Part shown: in pieces, positions 1 through 7,979 of the stretch
Layout: every line of letters begins with the position of its first letter
Position numbering within the stretch: the stretch's first letter is position 1
Assembly: GCA_046565505.1 (NCBI GenBank)
Contig: JBKHYJ010000022.1
Location: forward strand, 1 to 64,000
Direction of reading: 5' to 3'
DNA from: JBKHYJ01 sp046565505
GTDB lineage: Bacteria > Acidobacteriota > Blastocatellia > UBA7656
DNA: 64,000 nt
The notes under the pieces: model-generated
Database searches by the model: none
Seen by the model: the letters and a program-made list of their open reading frames with translations, nothing else
Told to the model about the DNA's origin: nothing
Program-made: the position numbers and the translations under genes

Positions 1-973
1 GAGAAGTCAGATTCTCGCTCGGATTGCCGCTGGTCGGATTCTGTATCCAGACCGCATCGTAATTACTCCAATTTGTATTACCTGTGTTCTTTAGCTGCCA
101 GGTCATCGTAAAGGGGGTGTTCGGATCGAAGGCCATGCCGTCTAGCGGGTTCTGACTTATGTACTGCATTGCGTCTACAGGTTGGGCAACTACGATTCTG
201 ATGAAGAATTGAATACCAAAGTTGTTGCCGCTACTGTTCTGCAATTGCCAGTAGCTATAATGAGTGCCTGGAGTAGACGGCGCTATCATTGTTACAGTCA
301 AGTCTATGGCATTACCTGGTGAAGCAACTGGAACTGACGTACTGACTCTGAGAGGAGAGCTTAGATTCTCACTGGGATTACCACTGGTCGGATTCTGTAT
401 CCATACCGCATTATAACTACCCCAGGTCGTCTGTCCCGTATTTTGTAATCGCCAGGTCATAGTGAACGGCGTATTGGAATTGAATGTTGTGCCGTCTGGT
501 ATGGTTTGGCTTATGTACTGCATCGCGTCTACAGCGGTTGGAAACATGTTTATTATTGCTTGAGGCACATCTATAACATCATTGAAGCTGAAGCCTCTTC
601 TATTAAACTCGTCGGAAGATAAGAATTCCTTTTTTCCGTTTGTAACAAGATATACAGCGGAATTGCTTGTAAGCTTGATCAGGAGCCCATTAGAATCGCT
701 GCCTGTTCCAATAAAGTTCGGTCCCTGTGGAAAAGGAAGGCTAGATACTGTATTTATTGTAGACCAACCCGGCATATTGTTGCTTTGCATCGTACTAAGC
801 GTACTCGCAAATACGCCGTAGATCCTGTTGTTTTGTAGCCAATAAACAGTAGGATTGGTTGATAGCTTGACTAACGTTTTATTCTGCTGAAAAGTAAAAA
901 CTGTAAAACCTGTAGATTCCACCGACACGAAGACAAATAAAAGGAATGACGCAAGGATAAGTAGCTTCTTCAT
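1..973 (-). CDS. Secreted protein with NBR1-type Ig-like repeats (3' end cut by window)
   Basis: An open frame starts at the ATG at 971-973, with AAGGGG upstream, and runs off the window edge, so the C-terminus is missing. The N-terminus (MKKLLILASFLLFVFVSVES) is a clear signal peptide. Residues about 25-135 contain two short YWLQNN/YLVTNGKKEFLS-like units of the kind seen in secreted surface proteins. From about residue 150 there are two tandem copies of a roughly 105-residue module: W-x-L-x-NTG near its start, then VWIQNPTSGNPSENL, APSTPGTHYSYWQLQ and a closing FGIQFFIRIVV strand. This matches the Ig-like domain family named after NBR1. The two copies are also visible as DNA repeats near 30-130 and 375-480. 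The protein is probably extracytoplasmic; its ligand is unknown. Confidence 0.8.
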   Translation of the reverse strand, partial: MKKLLILASFLLFVFVSVESTGFTVFTFQQNKTLVKLSTNPTVYWLQNNRIYGVFASTLSTMQSNNMPGWSTINTVSSLPFPQGPNFIGTGSDSNGLLIKLTSNSAVYLVTNGKKEFLSSDEFNRRGFSFNDVIDVPQAIINMFPTAVDAMQYISQTIPDGTTFNSNTPFTMTWRLQNTGQTTWGSYNAVWIQNPTSGNPSENLSSPLRVSTSVPVASPGNAIDLTVTMIAPSTPGTHYSYWQLQNSSGNNFGIQFFIRIVVAQPVDAMQYISQNPLDGMAFDPNTPFTMTWQLKNTGNTNWSNYDAVWIQNPTSGNPSENLTS

Positions 974-1647
974 ATCAACCCCTTACAACCTGAATGACGC
1001 CGATTGCGCGTGGTATTGGTGATTTGAATTATAATCAGGCCGGTTTAGGCTTCCGGTCCAGAACCAAATAAAACAGGGATCACAGTTAGCAATAATTTTC
1101 CCTGATCAACTCAGAAGTACCGAACATATTTGCCAGAGATAGTACTCTTAGCCTTTCCGATTCAGAAACCTCTTAGACGTGAAACCTGAAAGAGACTTGT
1201 GTTGGCTCTCCAAAATCAAAGCCATCAGGATGATCTGCGGAAATCTATTACAGAAGCGTCGGCTTTCTGTGATACCTACCATAGCTGCCTGTGCCGTATT
1301 TCACTGCAACCTCGGCCACTGAGATGTGCGCATATTATTGAACCCCTCTTTCAAAGTCAATGAAAAAGTGGGTTTGATTGCATAATTAATGTTCTGCTGT
1401 GGTAATTCCACTTTATCTTCTATTACGCGATCAATAGCTCGCCTATCAAAATCCCATATCAGATGTGTCGCCCTTCTAGGCTCGACAGCAACCATTATTG
1501 AAAAGCTCGAAATTCCTGGTTAGCAGTAGTATGCTGACTCTGGCTATAGTCGTTTTACTTCGCCATTTTTTCTTCTTGGTCAAAAAATATTTTCACTTTT
1601 CCGACTACATCTATGCGGGGGTATGGTAGAATCGCGGCCTCAAGTAG
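974..1647. other. Gene-poor stretch
   Basis: No convincing gene. A 64-codon minus-strand frame at 1301-1495 has no ribosome-binding site and no recognisable motif. The segment is AT-rich compared with the right flank and separates the secreted Ig-repeat gene from the sigma-factor remnant. Nothing else is seen. Confidence 0.5.
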
Positions 1648-1763
1648 CTGAGTTTACTTATACCGCCTCACCCAGATGACTTAGCCCTTGTTCAAAAAAT
1701 TATTGCTGGAGACGAAAAGGCAGCAGAAGACTTTGAGCAAAGATTTCTACCAAGATCTGTCTA
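1648..1763 (+). pseudogene. N-terminal remnant of an ECF-type sigma factor
   Basis: The plus strand encodes PPHPDDLALVQKIIAGDEKA followed by AEDFEQRFLPRS. This is the typical start of sigma-70 region 2 in ECF sigma factors (LVxxIxxGDExAxxxFxxRF). There is no ATG (a CTG at 1648 follows a stop) and the homology stops after about 35 codons. Downstream DNA continues as an oppositely oriented gene, so the rest of the sigma factor has been replaced. It is read as a relic left by insertion or rearrangement at about 1756-1770. The call rests on a short stretch of sequence. Confidence 0.5.
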
Positions 1764-2076
1764 TCAGATGTTCGGTTGGCAAGAGTTGCTTTTGCGCCAG
1801 GTCTTGTTGAATCTTGCCTCCCCTCTCTATGTCCAGCAAGCATTCGTCATCTCGACGTGTAATGATCAGATGGGCTGCATCCTCATCACAAATCTCAGTC
1901 AGATAAACTTTGTATCCTATCCAATCAATTGACTGCTTGGTGGAGAATCGCGCCTCCTGGTAGTAAGGTGAATAAATCCCGTCCTGGTTGTTTTGAGCAA
2001 CCACGGTCGAGGGTATTGGCGCGAGGTTTAGGAATACGATCAAAAGAAGTGGCGGTGCGTAGAATAATTTTTTCAT
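1747..2076 (-). CDS. Small secreted protein of unknown function
   Basis: The start is set at 2076 because CGGAGAG lies 6 nt upstream and residues 1-28 (MKKLFYAPPLLLIVFLNLAP...VVAQ) form a signal peptide; an upstream ATG gives no sensible leader. The mature part is about 80 residues, rich in Asp, Glu and Gln, with no recognised domain. The last codons (IDRSW) lie antisense to the sigma-factor remnant, so the native C-terminus may have been replaced when the two pieces were joined. Confidence 0.55.
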   Translation of the reverse strand: MKKLFYAPPLLLIVFLNLAPIPSTVVAQNNQDGIYSPYYQEARFSTKQSIDWIGYKVYLTEICDEDAAHLIITRRDDECLLDIERGGKIQQDLAQKQLLPTEHLIDRSW

Positions 2077-2444
2077 ATCACTCTCCGAAATAAATTCTCT
2101 CATGCTTGATCTGTCCAACCCTTGATCGCCTCTGTCAACAATACTAAATGGGTATTCAGTTGGTCGCCAACAACTAAATGGAACTTAATCTGCGGCATGG
2201 TAAATGTCAATGAAGGACCGGTCGCGAGGTGAGGAAGGTATGCTGCACGACTCTTTATGTTTCGCCGGACGCCGCGCACGGGCTGGCTCCTGGAAAGATC
2301 GTTTACGCATCTATCTCTTTGCTTAATTCGTCCAGGTATGCCGCTTCCCTTGTTAGGGCGGAGTTTATATCTCACCCATTTTGCGATTAAAAGCCTGGGC
2401 CGCGCTCGCATCACGGCCTACTTCTTTGATTAGCTTGATTGTTC

Positions 2445-2804
2445 TTATGTCTCATCGCCTTCGGATGCTGCCTGCTGGTCACTGTCAGGCATGTATTTCT
2501 CTACGACCTCGCGCAGAATCTCGGCGCCATCCCTTGCCCCTATCACTTCATATCGGCCAGCGTATAGCTTCAACGCCAGACGGTATGCTTCCGAATACTG
2601 AAACAACAACTCTATGAAGCGGTCTAGCTCAGCTTGTACTACCTGTGGGCCTGCGCCTTCTTTCGTCATCCCTCTGCGCAATACGATAAACAAGTCAGCA
2701 ATCCACTCGCGAGCTTCAGCCGGGATTCCTTCAATGCGAACCAGCCTGCTCTCATCGTCCATAAACAAGCTTGGTTGATTCTCCTGCTCTTCTTGTGTTG
2801 TCAT
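2445..2804 (-). CDS. Hypothetical protein, 119 aa
   Basis: Acidic, mostly helical protein with a charged N-terminus and the central segment AEAREWIADLFIVLRRG. No family recognised. It is the last member of a minus-strand run that includes the HNH-like gene and its partner, but a perfect hairpin at 2896-2921 separates them, so it may be transcribed on its own. Genes of this size and charge are common in mobile elements; the function is unknown. Confidence 0.5.
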   Translation of the reverse strand: MTTQEEQENQPSLFMDDESRLVRIEGIPAEAREWIADLFIVLRRGMTKEGAGPQVVQAELDRFIELLFQYSEAYRLALKLYAGRYEVIGARDGAEILREVVEKYMPDSDQQAASEGDET

Positions 2805-2895
2805 GAGGTTGCCTTTCTGCGCGCTGTTGAAGCGCGCGGGATAGTGGGCCGTGCGATTCTTTGATAGGAGGCGCGCGGCCCTTACGTTTGAAATG

Positions 2896-2921
2896 CTGGC
2901 TCGGTCATCGTACCGAGCCAG
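2896..2921. terminator. Perfect 10-bp inverted repeat, terminator-like
   Basis: CTGGCTCGGT (2896-2905) and ACCGAGCCAG (2912-2921) are exact inverses with a 6-nt loop. On the plus strand the stem is followed by GTTTCTTT. It lies between the HNH-like gene and the 119-residue gene. It could stop plus-strand transcription or act as a processing hairpin in the minus-strand message. Confidence 0.5.
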
Positions 2922-2942
2922 GTTTCTTTAGTCAGCTCTCGT

Positions 2943-3236
2943 TCACATAATCAAGCCGGCGCTATATCCGGCTCGGGCATAATTCGTCAGGTAAAACCAG
3001 CGATGATCCTCATAGGAGGGATGAGAGCGAACATTCAGCAGGTTGAATGCCCATCTCATAGTTTGCGAAGACTTGCGGCCCCACACTCTAAAATCGCCTT
3101 TCCGCTGATGATAATTGCGATGGCAACGCTTGTGAGTCGGAGCGGTCTGAGTGCCGCCACTGCTTTTATAGATAGGGTGATGGTATTCCACCTTTTGGCG
3201 TTCGGTGATTGGCTTTTCGCAAGTGTGGCAGGTCAT
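2943..3236 (-). CDS. HNH-like nuclease, 97 aa
   Basis: The N-terminal CHTCEKPI zinc knuckle is followed by EYHHPIYKSSGGTQT and HKRCHRNYHQRKGDF. This is the CxxC, His-His, CxxxxH arrangement of small HNH/McrA-type endonucleases. It overlaps the preceding gene by 4 nt (ATGA-type coupling), so the two are co-translated. Such free-standing HNH proteins usually belong to phages or integrative elements, which fits the accessory character of this block. Whether it cuts DNA is inferred from the motif only. Confidence 0.65.
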   Translation of the reverse strand: MTCHTCEKPITERQKVEYHHPIYKSSGGTQTAPTHKRCHRNYHQRKGDFRVWGRKSSQTMRWAFNLLNVRSHPSYEDHRWFYLTNYARAGYSAGLIM

Positions 3237-3502
3237 ACGTCAATGCCCCCAATCCGCAAGCCGCGCTCGCATTTGAAGTGTGAGCAGGAAGGATGCTCAC
3301 AGGCTTTCTTTACTATGACTTCATTAAATCGCTTAGAGCTTTTCCAAGCTTCCTGCTCGTTTTGCTCTTGCTCAAGCTTGATAGAGAAATCGTGATAGCC
3401 TTCTTCGGCCATCATTCTCTGAACGGCTTCTATATCGTCGATCCAATCAGGTGTGTGCTCGTCTGAATAGACATGCTCAAGGAAGTTGTTGTATTCTGAC
3501 AT
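3233..3502 (-). CDS. Hypothetical protein coupled to the HNH-like gene
   Basis: 89 residues, strongly acidic N-terminal half with a Glu/Gln-rich helix, then a Cys-His-Cys-Cys cluster (CEHPSCSHFKC) near the C-terminus that may bind zinc. Its stop overlaps the start of the HNH-like gene. No family recognised; probably a mobile-element gene that works with its neighbour. Confidence 0.5.
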   Translation of the reverse strand: MSEYNNFLEHVYSDEHTPDWIDDIEAVQRMMAEEGYHDFSIKLEQEQNEQEAWKSSKRFNEVIVKKACEHPSCSHFKCERGLRIGGIDV

Positions 3503-3516
3503 CGGATAATCCTTTC

Positions 3517-3570
3517 AAAGCCTGTTGACGCAGGCTGGATATTCAGGGCTCAGGTGTTAGTAGCACTTGA
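3517..3570. repeat. Two adjacent hairpins upstream of the minus-strand genes
   Basis: AGCCTG/CAGGCT (about 3517-3534) and a longer stem GGCTCAGGTG/CACTTGAGCC follow each other in the leader of the 89-residue gene. They are visible as exact or near-exact inverted repeats. They may be leader structures; no known riboswitch is recognised. Apart from these hairpins and the GATAARTT cluster at 3733-3834, the region 3503-3877 holds no gene. Confidence 0.4.
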
Positions 3571-3732
3571 GCCTTTACCGTTTTAGCCTCCCGTTTCGAT
3601 TGTTGCCGTCAGCGCGCGAGCACCTTACCCATCCTCGCCTTGCGCTTGTCGCCTAATCAGCACAAGATCAAATCCCACTTGATCCTTTAGCTTCAGGCTT
3701 TGTTTCAAGAGTCAACCAATTACGATGGTTAG

Positions 3733-3834
3733 AATTTATCATACTCGATAAATTAAATCAAGCTTTATTCATCGAACCCGATAAATTTTCTTGAGATAAG
3801 TTATCGCGCTTGGTAGAATTTGATCTGATAAGTT
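3733..3834. promoter_or_regulatory. Cluster of GATAARTT boxes
   Basis: Four direct copies of GATAA[A/G]TT occur at 3747, 3780, 3795 and 3827, and an inverted copy at 3733-3740. The copy at 3795 is part of the palindrome GATAAGTTATC. Spacings of 33, 15 and 32 bp put three of the boxes on about the same helix face. The cluster sits just upstream of a small HTH gene and suggests a binding array for that protein. Confidence 0.55.
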
Positions 3835-3877
3835 GATCGGTTGTCATTTGGTCGTGAATGCAGTAACGTGGCGCGGC

Positions 3878-4132
3878 ATGAAGAAAAAAGAAGCTAAGAT
3901 GTTAAGTGTTCGTGAAGTGGCAGAAATTATAGGGGCTCCGCTTGTCAGCGTACGGCTCTGGGCTCGTGCGGGCAAGTTCCCAGGCGCCCGACTTGAAGAG
4001 AGCCCCGCCGGGTCTTATTGGCTCATCCCAGACACAGCCCTAGATGGTTTTGAGAAGCGGGATCGTGGCAGGCCGCCGAAGCCGAAACCCGACAGCGAGA
4101 AGAAAACAGCCAAAGCCAAGCCTACCAAGTAA
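3878..4132 (+). CDS. Small HTH DNA-binding protein (excisionase/MerR-like)
   Basis: MLSVREVAEIIGAPLVSVRL is a winged-helix/MerR-type helix-turn-helix of the excisionase (HTH_17) kind. A basic tail RGRPPKPKPDSEKKTAKAKP, an AT-hook-like minor-groove binder, closes the protein. The start is uncertain: ATG at 3878 or 3899; a TTG at 3833 would overlap a GATAARTT box. It is probably a regulator or excision factor of the left-hand element and may bind the boxes upstream. It is transcribed towards the IetAS pair. Confidence 0.6.
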   Translation: MKKKEAKMLSVREVAEIIGAPLVSVRLWARAGKFPGARLEESPAGSYWLIPDTALDGFEKRDRGRPPKPKPDSEKKTAKAKPTK

Positions 4133-4207
4133 GGCTTACACTATGGTCAGGCTGATGAAGGCGAAAGAGATGAGTCGAAAATCAGGCTTGGCCCGAATAG
4201 TCTTTTT

Positions 4208-4249
4208 TAGACAGTTTACTGTCTATTACAAAAAGAGTTCTGTAGAACT
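4208..4249. promoter_or_regulatory. Two tandem palindromes upstream of the IetAS-like pair
   Basis: TAGACAG-TTTA-CTGTCTA (4208-4225) is followed by AGTTCT-GT-AGAACT (4236-4249). Both are perfect inverted repeats within 45 bp. They lie about 130 bp before the IetA-like start codon and look like operator sites. The binding protein is unknown; the HTH protein encoded just upstream is a candidate. Confidence 0.45.
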
Positions 4250-4376
4250 TGGCAGGATCGTAATTACTAGATGATAATAGAAGGTGTAAAGAAGAACCCC
4301 GATCAGGTGTCGCAGGAAACCCCTAAACTTCTAATTTTGGGGGCCAAGCTTTGACCAGAACAGGAGGAATAACCTG

Positions 4377-5408
4377 ATGGCAAACGGGGACCTGTTGCGC
4401 CAACTCTTTCGCGGATACGCAAAGCGTGATGATTCCACATTCCGTAATGCTGCTAATGAAATTATCAGAGAAGAGCGTGCGAAAAACCATCGCCTACTGG
4501 CTGATGACCTTGAGCGTATACTAATGAATGGCAATGGATTGCCCGGTGAAAAGCGCAACGTCATCAATCCACTTGAGATACCCAAAGACCGTGAGCGCGG
4601 TTTTCCTCTGCTCGACATCGCTCAATTCACTTTCGACTGGGAACGTATAGTACTGCAGCCGAAATCTTTAAACGTGATTCAGCAGATTGCCCGAGAACAC
4701 AGCCGCAAAGATCTGTTGGCAGCAGGGGGAATCAAGCCTAGACAACGGGTATTGTTTTTCGGTCCTCCTGGCTGTGGAAAAACGCTCGCAGCCCAGGTCT
4801 TGGCCAGCGTTCTCTCTTATCCGTTGGTGACCGTGCGATTCGATGCTGTCGTATCGTCATATCTTGGAGAAACAGCGGCAAATCTCAGGCGGGTGTTTGA
4901 CTTTATTCAGCGCGGCCAATGGGTTGTTCTGTTCGATGAATTCGATGCCATTGGAAAAGACCGGGATAATCCTTTTGAGCATGGAGAACTGAAGCGGGTA
5001 GTCAATTCACTGCTCCAGTTAATGGACGCGTTTCGCGGCGAGAGCTTGCTGATAGCGGCCACTAATTACGAAGGTTTATTGGACAAAGCTATCTGGCGGC
5101 GATTCGAAGCCATTGTACACTTCACTATACCAACGACTCAGGATCGTGTTCTGCTATTACGCCAATTTCTCAGAGGCTTTGAATGTTCCGATGTTAGTAT
5201 GGAAAAGCTGGCTGGTCAGATGAAAGGAGCTACTGGATCGGATATAGAAAGGTTTTGTATTGAGGCAGTACGTCTGGCGCTGATGGAAGGACGAAATAAG
5301 CTCTGCAAAGAAGATATAAAAGCAGCTCTCGATTCATTCCATGACCATTTTTCAATTGAGCAGCAGTTTTCCCGTTCTGAGAATTCATCCAATACTCAAA
5401 CAAATTAA
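4377..5408 (+). CDS. ietA: AAA+ ATPase, IetA-like defence component
   Basis: 343-residue AAA+ ATPase. Walker A is GPPGCGKT (residues 129-136), Walker B is LFDEFDAIG (Asp187-Glu188), sensor 1 is AATN and the arginine-finger region is WRRFE. The N-terminal 100 residues are helical and charged. AGGAGG precedes the ATG. The gene is followed after 32 bp by a subtilisin-like protease gene, and this ATPase/subtilase pairing is the layout of the IetAS anti-phage system (known from plasmid incompatibility and later defence screens). The ATPase is expected to control or feed the protease. Lengths of both proteins fit that system. The function is inferred from the pairing, not from this protein alone. 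Confidence 0.78.
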   Translation: MANGDLLRQLFRGYAKRDDSTFRNAANEIIREERAKNHRLLADDLERILMNGNGLPGEKRNVINPLEIPKDRERGFPLLDIAQFTFDWERIVLQPKSLNVIQQIAREHSRKDLLAAGGIKPRQRVLFFGPPGCGKTLAAQVLASVLSYPLVTVRFDAVVSSYLGETAANLRRVFDFIQRGQWVVLFDEFDAIGKDRDNPFEHGELKRVVNSLLQLMDAFRGESLLIAATNYEGLLDKAIWRRFEAIVHFTIPTTQDRVLLLRQFLRGFECSDVSMEKLAGQMKGATGSDIERFCIEAVRLALMEGRNKLCKEDIKAALDSFHDHFSIEQQFSRSENSSNTQTN

Positions 5409-5440
5409 GATATTCAATTCCCCGGTTAGAGGTAAAATGA

Positions 5441-7864
5441 ATGCCCAGAGACCTTGAACATCTGGAATTGCCGGAATGGAGAGCATCATTACCGAGACGC
5501 AAGCGAGGCGGAGGGAGACCTCCAGAACGGGACAGGCGAGCGCATGGACAGGTATTGATAGCGCAAGTAGCCGAACTGGCCAACCACCTTCAGCAAAGAA
5601 GGCAGACTTCACCTCAAGGCATCAATCCGAAATTCGTCTTTAAGCTTCAGCTTCATTCCCAAGGAAATCTCGACGAAGAGGAACTCCGAAGAATGGGCTT
5701 GCGATTACTGGCGCGAAGTGCTCGCCGCTTGATTGTGGTATTCCCAGATGAGGCCACACTGAATGAGTTGCGCAATCGCCTCAGGTCATATGCGCGCCAG
5801 GAGCAATATGCGAATATCGCAATGATTGAAGCTATATCGGAACTCGGACCTCAGGATAGAGTCGGCATGCGTTTGAAGGCTAGCCCGTTAAGTGAAAATG
5901 AAGTGGCTGCGCTCGATATAGAGCTTTGGCATTCTAACGATCGCAATGAGTGTAGGCAACGTATTAACGAGCTAGAAGTATTTTTGAGGCGGCAAGGACA
6001 AGCCCTGACCGATTCATGGATTGGCGAAAGCCTCTGTCTTGTGCGCGCCAGGGTCAATTCGAATGTTTTGGAGGCAATGCTCGAGATCGACTACATCAAA
6101 GAAATTGATCGCCGCCCTGAGCCGACTTTTGAGATGCTTGATGTTGCCCGGTTAGATGTTGCTCAAATTAATGTGGAGGCACAGATACCAGACGATGTTG
6201 CTGGCGTACTGATTATTGATAGCGGTGTGATGCAGCAGCATCCCCTTATCGGGCCTGCACTCAATGATGCTCAGGTTTTTCCGGACAGCTTGCGAGAACG
6301 AATAAGAGGTGGGGCCGAAGATGGAGATCAAAGTTCGGGCGGTCACGGCACAGCAGTAGCTGGCATCGCAGCCTACAATGATGTCGGTGAATGTATGGCC
6401 AATCGAGTCTTTCGTGCTTCTGCTCGTCTTTTCTCTGCACGAGTCACAGATGACAACAACGAGTATGATGAAAATGAGTTGCTTGAGCATCAGTTGGAGG
6501 AAGCAATAGAGTATTTCCTAAACAACTATCCTTCAGTGAAGGTTATTAACATTTCCCTGGGGGACAGCAAACTGATCTATTCGGATGGTGATTACCAATT
6601 TCGCTTTGCTGCGGCAATTGATGATCTAGCCTACCGCCATCGTGAACGCGAAGTCGTTTTCGTCGTATCAGCAGGAAATCAATTTCCTAATCTCATAAGC
6701 GATGAAGAGATGGTGGAGAACTACCCTTCCTATCTGCTCTCAAACAAGTCTCGGATCATTGATCCGGCAACTTCAGCGATTGCACTCACAGTCGGCGGGC
6801 TTTCGTATGGGGCAGGTAGAGACCTCCAACAGTTGCATGAAATTGGCGTAGAGCGGCTCGTTGCTGGCGAGAGAGGATGGCCTTCGCCATTTACACGCAC
6901 CGGTTTCGGGGTCGATGGCTCAATCAAGCCAGAGGTAGTAGATTTTGCAGGCGACATGCGCTTTGAGAGAGGTCGCGTGATTGCAGAAAATCCTGCTTAT
7001 GCCGGACTGCCTACAACAGCGAAAGACTTTGGCCCGCCGGCAGGAAGGTTGTTCCGAGTTGTAGCTGGAACGAGTTTTGCGGCTCCCAGAATCGCGAATC
7101 TTGCAGCTCGACTTTTTAAAGAGTTTCCATTAGCGTCATCGAATTTGATCCGAGCGCTCATTGCAGGCTCAGCAAAGATTCCGCAGAGTCGTCCGCGATA
7201 CTTTTCAGGCAAACAGTTATGGGACGAGGATGTATTGCGGGTTTACGGCTACGGACAACCTGACTTTGAGCGAGCGCGGTGGTCAGATGCAAATGAAGTT
7301 CTGCTGTTAACTGATAGCGCCATTGAGGTCGATTCATTTCAAATCTTCACAATCCCATCGTTACCACCGGAGTTCCTGACTGCTAGAGGGAGTGGGCTTA
7401 TCTCCGTTACCCTGGCATTTGATCCCCCCACGCGGCATACGCGGGGCGATAGCTACCTGGGTATCACAATGGAATTTCTCCTTTTCAGGAATACGGCACC
7501 AGAAACTATAGCTGAAGCATTACGTGCATGGGACTGCGAGGAGGTCGCAAATTTGGACGAAGAGGGGATCCCAGCACTGGGGAACATTAACCAGTGTTTA
7601 CTGGCTTTGAAACCGGGAAGAAACCTTAGAAAAAAAGGAACCTTGCAACGTGCGTTTCTCCGAGTCTCACGAGCCAACTGGAGCTATGATGGCAATCCGC
7701 TTCAGCTTGCTGTAATTTGCCAACGGAAATGGGCACCGGTAGATATTACGCATCAAAGGTTTGCCGTTGCGGTTTCATTATCACACGAAGATGTATCAGT
7801 AGATATTCATGCGAGAGCACGCCAGCAGGCGCGGGTTTACCAAAGAATTCGAGTAAAGGTTTAG
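5441..7864 (+). CDS. ietS: Subtilisin-like serine protease, IetS-like defence effector
   Basis: 807-residue S8-family protease with an intact catalytic triad: Asp260 in LIIDSG, His302 in GGHGTAVAGI and Ser545 in GTSFAAPR. The oxyanion-side motif VVSAGNQ is also present. About 240 residues precede the catalytic domain, with no signal peptide, so it should act in the cytoplasm. About 240 residues follow and probably form a beta-rich accessory domain. It is co-transcribed with the upstream AAA+ gene (32-bp gap, AGAGGT before the ATG). In IetAS systems both genes are needed for phage resistance; the cleaved substrate is unknown. This is the likely effector. Confidence 0.8.
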   Translation: MPRDLEHLELPEWRASLPRRKRGGGRPPERDRRAHGQVLIAQVAELANHLQQRRQTSPQGINPKFVFKLQLHSQGNLDEEELRRMGLRLLARSARRLIVVFPDEATLNELRNRLRSYARQEQYANIAMIEAISELGPQDRVGMRLKASPLSENEVAALDIELWHSNDRNECRQRINELEVFLRRQGQALTDSWIGESLCLVRARVNSNVLEAMLEIDYIKEIDRRPEPTFEMLDVARLDVAQINVEAQIPDDVAGVLIIDSGVMQQHPLIGPALNDAQVFPDSLRERIRGGAEDGDQSSGGHGTAVAGIAAYNDVGECMANRVFRASARLFSARVTDDNNEYDENELLEHQLEEAIEYFLNNYPSVKVINISLGDSKLIYSDGDYQFRFAAAIDDLAYRHREREVVFVVSAGNQFPNLISDEEMVENYPSYLLSNKSRIIDPATSAIALTVGGLSYGAGRDLQQLHEIGVERLVAGERGWPSPFTRTGFGVDGSIKPEVVDFAGDMRFERGRVIAENPAYAGLPTTAKDFGPPAGRLFRVVAGTSFAAPRIANLAARLFKEFPLASSNLIRALIAGSAKIPQSRPRYFSGKQLWDEDVLRVYGYGQPDFERARWSDANEVLLLTDSAIEVDSFQIFTIPSLPPEFLTARGSGLISVTLAFDPPTRHTRGDSYLGITMEFLLFRNTAPETIAEALRAWDCEEVANLDEEGIPALGNINQCLLALKPGRNLRKKGTLQRAFLRVSRANWSYDGNPLQLAVICQRKWAPVDITHQRFAVAVSLSHEDVSVDIHARARQQARVYQRIRVKV

Positions 7865-7979
7865 GCCCCTTTACTATATCACGAGATATGGAGTAGGGAC
7901 GCTCCCACATGGGCGGCAACACGGAAGGAGTTTCCCACCCTCGCATTTCTGCGATGACACGTCAATAGAGAGGTCGAGC

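Noticed and set aside
1301..1495. 64-codon minus-strand frame
   Set aside because: No ribosome-binding site, no motif, unusual composition; probably chance.
2100..2414. 104-codon minus-strand frame
   Set aside because: Overlaps the leader of the secreted gene, no SD, basic random-looking sequence.
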